From positions 6,124,791 through 6,188,790 of the forward strand of contig OX638130.1 of the NCBI GenBank assembly GCA_951804985.1: DNA of 64,000 bases, read 5' to 3'. The stretch comes from Dryomyza anilis (lineage: Eukaryota > Arthropoda > Insecta > Diptera > Dryomyzidae). Below are positions 57,557-64,000 of the stretch, one piece after another; the stretch's first letter is position 1, and the number at the start of each line of letters is the position of its first letter. A program made the translations under genes and the position numbers. The notes beneath the pieces were generated by a model. That model saw nothing but the letters and a program-made list of their open reading frames with translations. It ran no database searches and had not been told where the DNA came from.

Positions 57557-58157
57557 ATAGTATATAATAGACTAAATTTAATAGTATAAATTATTCTACT
57601 AATTGATTAATACCATTGAATACTATAGATTATACTGTATATTTACTATTAAATTATATTTGAAATATTTACAAAAAAAAAAACACTTTTAAAAATTATG
57701 TTACTTTTTTTTAGTGTATATAAATCTTATCTAAAGATATTTTGCCATTTTTAATTTGATAAAAATGACACCTTCAACTACCACTTGAACATATTTGCCT
57801 GATAACCTGATATGTGCAAATGATAATCGAATCGATTAATCGAAAAAAATCAAAAACCAGTATCGCATCGAGTTATATATTGTAGTTCAAACCAAATACG
57901 GATTTGAGCAAACGAGCCCTGCATGTGAGTCAATTACCCTACGGGTTTTGAAGTATATTTTGTACTTATTTTATTTCTATGCTTATCGAATGGTTTTAGT
58001 AGATTGTATTACTTGTTTTTATTGCATTCATAAATTTCGACATGTATTAAACGTCGTTTCTCCAATGTCACGTTCCTCCGAACAACAAGTCTTGGAATTA
58101 GTTTTTCTCCGGCGGCCGCTCGATTTAGTTGAAAATTAGAGAAGCGCGCTCAAAGTA
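57557..58157 (+). promoter_or_regulatory. Upstream region and probable 5'UTR of the nucleotidase gene
   Basis: 57557-57700 is repeat debris. Then comes unique sequence with AATCGAATCGATTAATCG (57826-57843) and a TATA-like TTATATAT near 57872. Just before the start codon is a GC-rich stretch (CCTCCGAACAACAAG, CCGGCGGCCGCTCG at 58110-58123). The start of transcription is not evident; a short upstream ORF with an ATG near 58060 may be present in the leader. Confidence 0.4.
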
Positions 58158-58261
58158 ATGAAGTCGTTTTTAGTTTTGCTCACTGTCGCGCTGTGGGCTG
58201 CATTGATTAAAGCTGAGCCCTATACGTTGTCGATCATTCATATAAATGATTTTCATGCAAG
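58158..58261 (+). CDS. 5'-nucleotidase/apyrase family protein, first coding exon (partial gene)
   Basis: 34 codons plus two bases of the next. A hydrophobic signal peptide (MKSFLVLLTVALWAALIKA, likely cut after Ala19) is followed by EPYTLSIIHINDFHAR. The I-x-x-N-D-x-H-x-R block is the first metallophosphoesterase motif of secreted/GPI-anchored 5'-nucleotidases, UDP-sugar hydrolases and insect apyrases; its Asp and His bind the two active-site metals. The donor is GCAAG|GTAAAAC. I find no second exon (expected to begin FEE/FEP-like and to include a GG-containing motif) before the window ends, so the intron is at least 5.7 kb. Secreted AMP/ATP hydrolysis is the family role. Which paralogue this is cannot be told from one exon. 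Confidence 0.85.
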
Positions 58262-58499
58262 GTAAAACATAAATGCAAATTAAAATTAATATAATTTAAT
58301 ATTAAAAAAGTGTCCAAAATACAAATATTAAATACAAGTGACTCATTTTAAATAATACGTTGCATAAAACAGTTAAGTAAAATAATAAAAAATAAATGTA
58401 TTAGTACCGTTAATAAAAATTATATAGTATAGAAAAAAAATGCTGAAAAGATACACAAAACAAGAAATAAGTCAAAAACATCAGTTAAATACACTGTGC

Positions 58500-60690
58500 A
58501 AAAAAATATATAATATTTCAATGTTTTAATATTCTTTAAAAAATTTTAAATTTGTGAAAAATTTTAATATTTTGTTAAAAATTATTATTTTTAGTAACAA
58601 TTTATATAATTTAATGTTCAGTGAACATTTGAAATTTAGAATTTTTAGTGAAATTTATTATTTTTAGTATTTTACATAAAATTAAATTTTTAGTGAATAT
58701 TTTTATTTTTTTTTTCAAATTCAGATTATAGAGAACATATTAATTTATACTGATAGTAAAAATTAATATTAGTAAATTTAATTTTAGTAAAAATTTAAAT
58801 TTTTAAGTGAACATTTGTAATTCTATGAAATTTATAATATTTAGTGATATTTATTATTTTTAGTATTTTTCATAAAATTTAATTTTTAATGAATATATAT
58901 ATTTTTTTTAATTCAGAATATAGAGAACATATTAATTTATACTGATCTAAATGTCTTTTTAAAAAATTTAAATTTTTAAGTGAACATTTGAATTTTTATG
59001 GAAATTTTTGAATTTCTACTGAACATTTGAATGTTTAGTGAAATTTTGAAATTTTTAGTGAATATATGAATTTTAAGTGAACATTTTGATTTTAAGTAAA
59101 ACTTTAAATTATTAGTGATAAATTTAATTTTTAGTGAAATTTGATTTTTTTTTTAATATTTTAAACTTTTATAAATTTAGAATTCTTAGTAAACATTTGA
59201 ATTTTTAATGAAATTTAGAATTTTTAGTAATTATTTGAATTCTAGTGAAAATTTTGTGTATATATTTGAATTTTTATTGAAATCTGAGTAAATTTTTGAC
59301 TTTTTAGTGAACATTTTAATTTTTGATGAACATTTGAATTCTTTGAGAATGTTGCAGTTTTTAAGTATTTAGTAAAATTTTGGAATTAACAGTATATATT
59401 TGAATTTTTAGTATAATAATAATAGTTTGGAGCTACAGTCCTCTAAAAACTTGATTTTTTTAATGAAGATTTTCATTTTTAGTGAAACTTTGATTTTTAT
59501 TATTATTTTTTTGAATTTCAGTAATTTTGAATTTATAATGAACATTTTGGATTTTCACTGAAATTAAGAATTTTTAGTAATTATTTGAATTTTTATTGAA
59601 CTTTTAGTAATTTTTTTACTTTTTGGTGAATATTTGAATTTTTAGTGAACATTTGAATTTTTGATAAATATTGAATTTTTAGAGAATGTTAGAGTTTTAG
59701 TAAAAATGTTCATTATTTCGTCAAACTTTAAATTTAAAGTATTTGAATTTTTAGTGAACATTTGAATTTTTAGAACATTTGAGTTTTTGGAGAACATTTG
59801 AGTTTTTAGTAAGCATTTCCATTATACTGAACATTGAATTTTTAGAGAATTTAATTAATTTTTAGTGAATTTTAAAATTTTTAGTGAACATTTTTTAGTG
59901 AAGGTTTTTTTGTGCTCATATTTGAATTTTTAGTGAACATTTGAATTTTTGATAAACATTTAAATTTTTAGAGAATGTTAGAGTTTTAGTAAAAATGTTC
60001 ATTATTCAGTCAAATTTTAAATTTGAATTTTTAGTAAACATTTGAATTTTTAGTGAACATTTGAATTTCAGTTTTAGTAAGCATTTCCATTATACTGAAC
60101 ATTAAATTTTTAGAGAATTTAATTAATTATTAGTGAATTTTAAAATTTTTAGTGAACATTTTTTTAGTGAAGGTTTTTTTGTGCTTTTTTGAAATTTTTC
60201 AGCAAATATTTAGTAAATATAAAATGTTTAAAATGTTGCTCATATTTGAATTTTTAGTGAACATTTGAATTTTTGATAAACATTTAAATTTTTAGAGAAT
60301 GTTAGAGTTTTAGTAAAAATGTTCATTATTCAGTCAAATTTTAAATTTGAATTTTTAGTAAACATTTGAATTTTTAGTGAACATTTGAATTTCAGTTTTT
60401 AGTAAACATTTCCATGATATTGAACATTGAATTTTTAGAGAATTTAATTAATTTTTAGTGAATTTTAAAATTTTTAGTGAACATTTTTTAGTGAAGGGTT
60501 TTTTTTGTGCTCATTTTAAATTTTTCAACAAATATTTAGTAAATATAAAATATTTATTTACTAAATTTTAATAAATCTTGAACATAAATTGAATATTTGA
60601 AATTTATTTTTTGTTTGAGAATATTTTATTTGGAGTGTGTTTAAAATTGTTAGTGAACATTTATATTTGTTGTAAAATATGAATTGTTAA
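58500..60690 (+). repeat. ~20-bp minisatellite (GAATTTTTAGTGAACATTT) with ~300-320-bp higher-order blocks
   Basis: Units of GAATTTTTAGTGAACATTT and variants fill 2.2 kb. A larger block (AGTGAACATTTGAATTTTTG, GAGAATGTTAGAGTTTTAG, GTTCATTATT, CATTTCCATTATACTGAAC, GTGAAGGTTTTTTTGTGCT) is repeated from about 59627, 59918 and 60241. Confidence 0.9.
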
Positions 60691-60897
60691 AGAATTTTTA
60701 ATTATAAAATGTCAATTTGATCAATTTTGTATTATTTGTAGTACCAAAAATTCGATTTTTCAAAATAAAAAACAGGTTCTCAATTGAATACAAATTTCAA
60801 TTCAATTTTTATTGTCATAAATTTATGATTCGTTCAAAAATGAATTTGAACATGACCGATACAATTGAAAATCACATGTATCGTATATTCGGGAGCA

Positions 60898-60972
60898 TGC
60901 ACAACTCAAATGGTGAGAGAGCTCGCCTTAAGTTTTCCACTGGACTGTAGCGCCAAACTATTATTATTAATA
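60898..60972 (+). mobile_element. SINE family 1, 3'-end fragment (copy 3)
   Basis: Matches the last ~70 bp of the SINEs at 3950 and 62482 (ATGGTGAGAGAGCTCG, AAGTT, GGACTGTAGCGCCAAAC). It is followed by a TATTATTATTAA tail, suggesting that this family has an (ATT)n 3' tail. The 5' part is missing, typical of 5' truncation. Confidence 0.8.
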
Positions 60973-61339
60973 TTTGGGAATATTCCAGTATTCAATTAAA
61001 AATGAATTGAAATTTCAATTTCAATAAGCTAAAATTTACGTTTTTAATTTTTCATGAGATAACATGGCATTTTTAAGTAATATTGTGGACATAATTCTGT
61101 GAAAAACACAGACAATAAGAAATTTGTGTACAAAGTTTATGAGGTTATCGAATTTTGTGCAGGTTTTAAAATGAGATTCCCGTCATATTTTGAGGAAGAG
61201 TCAAACCAGTCCGCATTTTTGTAATTGTCGCTTTACTAAACTGCCTTGAGCCTGCCAAATTCGTTAAGGACCAGCATTAGATTTTTCAGAAAAATGTATT
61301 TTTCAATTGAATTCAATCGTTTCAATAAATGTTGAATAC

Positions 61340-61570
61340 CTGAGACAAAATTTCTGACATTTTTCAGGATTATTTCAGACACATTTCCGGCAACACACAG
61401 ATAAATCAAATATTTTGGGAAGTTCTAAATTTATATGGAATTTTAATGGCAGATTCACGGTATATTTTGGGAATGTACAGAAAACAGACAGCTTATGATA
61501 TAAACTCAGTCTTTGTCTAATTGAAATATGTCAAAAAAATGTTTTTTTTAACTGCACGATTCTGGGAAAA
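61340..61570 (+). repeat. Dispersed repeat, copy 3 of 3
   Basis: CACATTTCCGGCAACACACAGATAAAT, CACGGTATATTTTGGGAA, AAACAGACAGCTTATGATATAAACTC and AAAAAAATGTTTTTTT occur in the same order as at 12395. Confidence 0.62.
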
Positions 61571-61658
61571 ATGTTTTTCGGGGTACTTAATTCTATATAA
61601 TATTTAATTGTCAAAATTTTGGCATTATTTATTTTCCGAAATTTAGACTTGAAACAAA

Positions 61659-61877
61659 TCGTCGTTGTAGAACGAAAAGTCACCAAATACAGTTTCAAAA
61701 TGCCCAATCTTCATTTACAAAAATCTTTATATATCTGTCAATTTTTAATCGATGATCTCAATTTTTTTACCACATGATAAGAAAATGAAAATCTATGAAT
61801 TGATATTTCAACTTTAAAAATACATCAATTATTTTTTATAATAAATGTATTTGGTGACTTTTCGTTCTACAACGACG
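61659..61877. mobile_element. ~219-bp MITE with 31-bp inverted ends
   Basis: The left end TCGTCGTTGTAGAACGAAAA..GTCACCAAATAC and the right end (61847-61877) GTATTTGGTGACTTTTCGTT..CTACAACGACGA are perfect or nearly perfect inverted repeats. The loop is AT-rich and non-coding. Confidence 0.83.
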
Positions 61878-62481
61878 AAATGTTCATATAAAAACCAAAT
61901 TTTCAATTTGAAATAAGCCAAATTTTAATCTAATCAAAAGTTAATAGTAGGTATCATTTCTTATCCATGAAATATTTAATCTCAATATATAATCATCGCG
62001 TGATTAACTGTGATTACAACAAGCATAATTTATAAGTTACACACGTTTTTATAACAGTTATAGTTAAAATATGATGACTTTAAATTTAATAAATAAAATA
62101 CAGCGGAAACTACTTAATTAAAATCCCCATATCAAAGTTCTACAAATCAGTAGGTATACCTACTTAATATAACAAATACTTGTATGTGATAATAACATTA
62201 ACAAATCAAGTATTAATCTACGTTTTTTTCTCTATAAATACAGCACAACTAATTGTATAATGTATTATGTACTAAGAAAGGGCAATAAATTTAATCTAAC
62301 CTGTATCACGGTAATAAATTGGCGAATAATGCATATGATAACATGTTAAAAAATGTGTTAAATAAATTAAAGCGCAAAAACTTACAGTACTAATTGTGAT
62401 AAAAGTGAGAATTAAATAATAATAAATTAAATAATAAGTAGTACGAAGAATCATTGTAAATAACATTAATGTGTATACGTT

Positions 62482-62785
62482 ATAGAGTCGGTAGCTCAAG
62501 GTTAGTGCGTTGGACTGCGAGCCGAAGGTCCCAGGTTCAAGCCTGGACTGGGGCTAACAACATCTTTTCATACAAACATTTTTCTATACCGCGCTACCTC
62601 TCGGCAGTAAATGGCAAACATACGAGAGTAAAACCTTGCCTATGAAAAGCTATCACTCGTCGTTCGGATTCGGCAATAAACTGTAGGTCCCACCACAATG
62701 AGTACAAGTAAATATAACACGCACAGCTCCAAATGGTGAGAGAGCTCGTTCTAAGTTCTTATAGGATTTAGTGCCAAACTACTAT
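62482..62785 (+). mobile_element. tRNA-derived SINE, family 1, copy 2, with target-site duplication
   Basis: A tRNA-like head (GGTAGCTCAAGGTTAGTGC ... GGTTCAAGCC) and the same body as 3950-4241. A 10-bp duplication TGTATACGTT flanks it at 62472-62481 and 62786-62795. This proves retroposition and sets the element's length at about 304 bp. Confidence 0.92.
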
Positions 62786-62795
62786 TGTATACGTT

Positions 62796-63165
62796 CTACA
62801 AAAATTGGATTCAGTGATTAAAAAAAAAAAATTGGAGCCAGTGATTTTAATCTGAGTACTTCGGGGATAAAAGTATTCTAAAAAAACTGAAACCAGTGAT
62901 TTAAACCTGAATAATTCTGGGTACAACTATTCTATATAAATTGGATTCAGTTTTATTCTAAAAAAATGAATCCAGTGATTTAAACCTGACTATTTTGGTG
63001 GAACTGCTTTTCTATGAAAAAATTGGATCCAGTGATTTAAACCTGACTATTTGTGAGGTATTGCTATTCTATAAAAATTGAATCCAGTTATTTTAAGCAA
63101 AATATTTCGGGTGTACAACTATCCAATAAAAAAGGGTTTCACTTATTTAAACTTAAGTATTTCGG
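62796..63165 (+). repeat. ~63-bp tandem repeat (GGATCCAGTGATTTAAACC)
   Basis: About six units each with AAAAATTGGATCCAGTGATT, TAAACCTGACTATTT and a GG-rich link before ACTATTCTATA. Moderately diverged. It begins directly at the SINE's right-hand duplication, so the SINE may have landed at the array's edge. Confidence 0.8.
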
Positions 63166-63174
63166 GTATAAATA

Positions 63175-63605
63175 ATAGTTTTTTTACTATTAAAAATAGT
63201 CAATAGGATAAACTATTATTTTATTCGGAAAATACCATTAAAAACTAGAAAATATCACGACATTTCCATTGAGTTTATACACACAGAAAAATAAGATAGG
63301 TTAATCAAACCGAAAAAAGTTGTTAATAAACCATTTTTCTATTTTGTATTGAAAACACAAACAACAAGTCCAATTCAGGTGGTAAATCTAATCGACAAAA
63401 AATTGTTAAAATAAATTGAGACATTTTTAACCATAAAAATAGTTAAACTAATCGTAAGAATTGTAGCATATAAATTTAACCATAAAAATGGTATGACTAA
63501 CCACTGAAATGGTAAAGTTACTATTCTCAACCACTAAAATGGTAAGACTAACCAAATAAAATTGTAACTTTACTATTTCGGTTGGTTATCTAACCGAAAA
63601 GATGG
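63175..63605. mobile_element. MITE-like fragment and subterminal-repeat region, possible transposon end
   Basis: 63180-63290 is an inverted relative of the 18.8-kb MITE, ending TTTATACACACAGAAAAAT. Then TAATCAAACCGAAAAAA and several TAACCA(C/T)(A/T)AAAATGGTAA-like short repeats in both orientations run to CGGTTGGTTATCTAACCG (63578-63595). Such subterminal repeats are typical near DNA transposon ends. The rest would lie right of the window. Confidence 0.45.
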
Positions 63606-63834
63606 TTCCGACGCAATTATTTCCTCTCTTCTCTCTTTACGATGAAAATATCGAGAATATTGATGCTTTGAACAAAATGAGACAGCTCGTTCGTTAATAT
63701 GCAGTGACAAACTATTCGTGGACGTGTGCTTACGCACCGGTTGATTTAAGTGATTTTCAATTAACTTATAAATTAAACAATTTAAAATGAGTTTTTGAAA
63801 TAGTGAATTGTTCAATATATTGTGTGTTCTGCAG

Positions 63835-63990
63835 ACGGATGATCCAGATAATCCTGTCAATTCTGACTTCGTTAATTTTATGCAGCAGTGGCAACAGCGG
63901 AACATCACTGACATCGAATCTCCTTCATGTTCACAGACATCCAGTTCTTCGTCTAACGACTTTGTTAGTGTACTTATATATGCAAAATAA
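63835..63990 (+). CDS. Unrecognised possible exon
   Basis: After a fair acceptor (ATATTGTGTGTTCTGCAG) a 51-codon frame reads TDDPDNPVNSDFVNFMQQWQ and RNITDIESPSCSQTSSSSS before TAA. Its composition (acidic, Ser-rich, balanced bases) is more protein-like than other ORFs here. It does not fit a 5'-nucleotidase. I do not recognise the family. It could be an exon of an unrelated gene or of a transposon whose end lies at 63.3-63.6 kb. No strong donor follows. Confidence 0.25.
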   Translation, partial: TDDPDNPVNSDFVNFMQQWQQRNITDIESPSCSQTSSSSSNDFVSVLIYAK

Positions 63991-64000
63991 ATCATAAATA

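Noticed and set aside
57948..58139. 63-codon ORF just upstream of the nucleotidase exon
   Set aside because: It would start at TTG, has no domain, and ends before the signal-peptide ATG; more likely leader or upstream sequence.

Overview
The window is nuclear DNA of an AT-rich fly (Diptera, Brachycera; probably a calyptrate or related muscomorph). The evidence is an almost complete fizzy-related (fzr/Cdh1) gene whose predicted 478-residue product matches the Drosophila protein very closely. Other signs are fly-type mini-me/DINE-like elements with (GTCY)n cores, mariner-derived MITEs, tRNA-derived SINEs and long AT-rich introns. There are no bacterial, plasmid or viral genes. Species was not determined.

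Layout. 1-1.76 kb is a satellite array with a four-monomer higher-order repeat. 1.76-8.6 kb is AT-rich intergenic DNA with a SINE, a fold-back repeat and a triplicated dispersed repeat. 8.6-9.1 kb is the likely fzr promoter (three CACGTG boxes, a TATA-like box) and a probable non-coding first exon. 12.1-44.2 kb is fzr itself, six coding exons with consensus splice sites. Intron 1 is 5.6 kb, intron 2 is 21.4 kb and intron 3 is 2.9 kb; all three are packed with minisatellites, MITEs, SINEs and mini-me copies. 44.2-58 kb is intergenic: an extremely A-rich ~280-bp tandem repeat (46.0-47.4 kb), several palindromic MITEs, a nested transposon complex (51.9-54.2 kb) and a 1.7-kb TIR element (55.8-57.6 kb). 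At 58.16 kb a second gene starts on the + strand. Its first coding exon encodes a signal peptide followed by the INDFHAR metal-binding motif of 5'-nucleotidases/apyrases, and the rest of it lies beyond the window after an intron longer than 5.7 kb.

How it works together. Only two genes can be supported. Fzr is the APC/C co-activator that drives mitotic exit, G1 arrest and endocycles. The second gene should make a secreted or surface-anchored nucleotidase. They are head-to-tail neighbours on the same strand with no obvious functional link. Everything else is repeat biology: layered insertions, tandem expansion and miniature elements whose order of insertion can partly be read from nesting.

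Limits: all identifications come from reading motifs and recalled families. I ran no search, so repeat-family names are tentative, UTR exons are predictions, and repeat ends are mostly good to a few bases.
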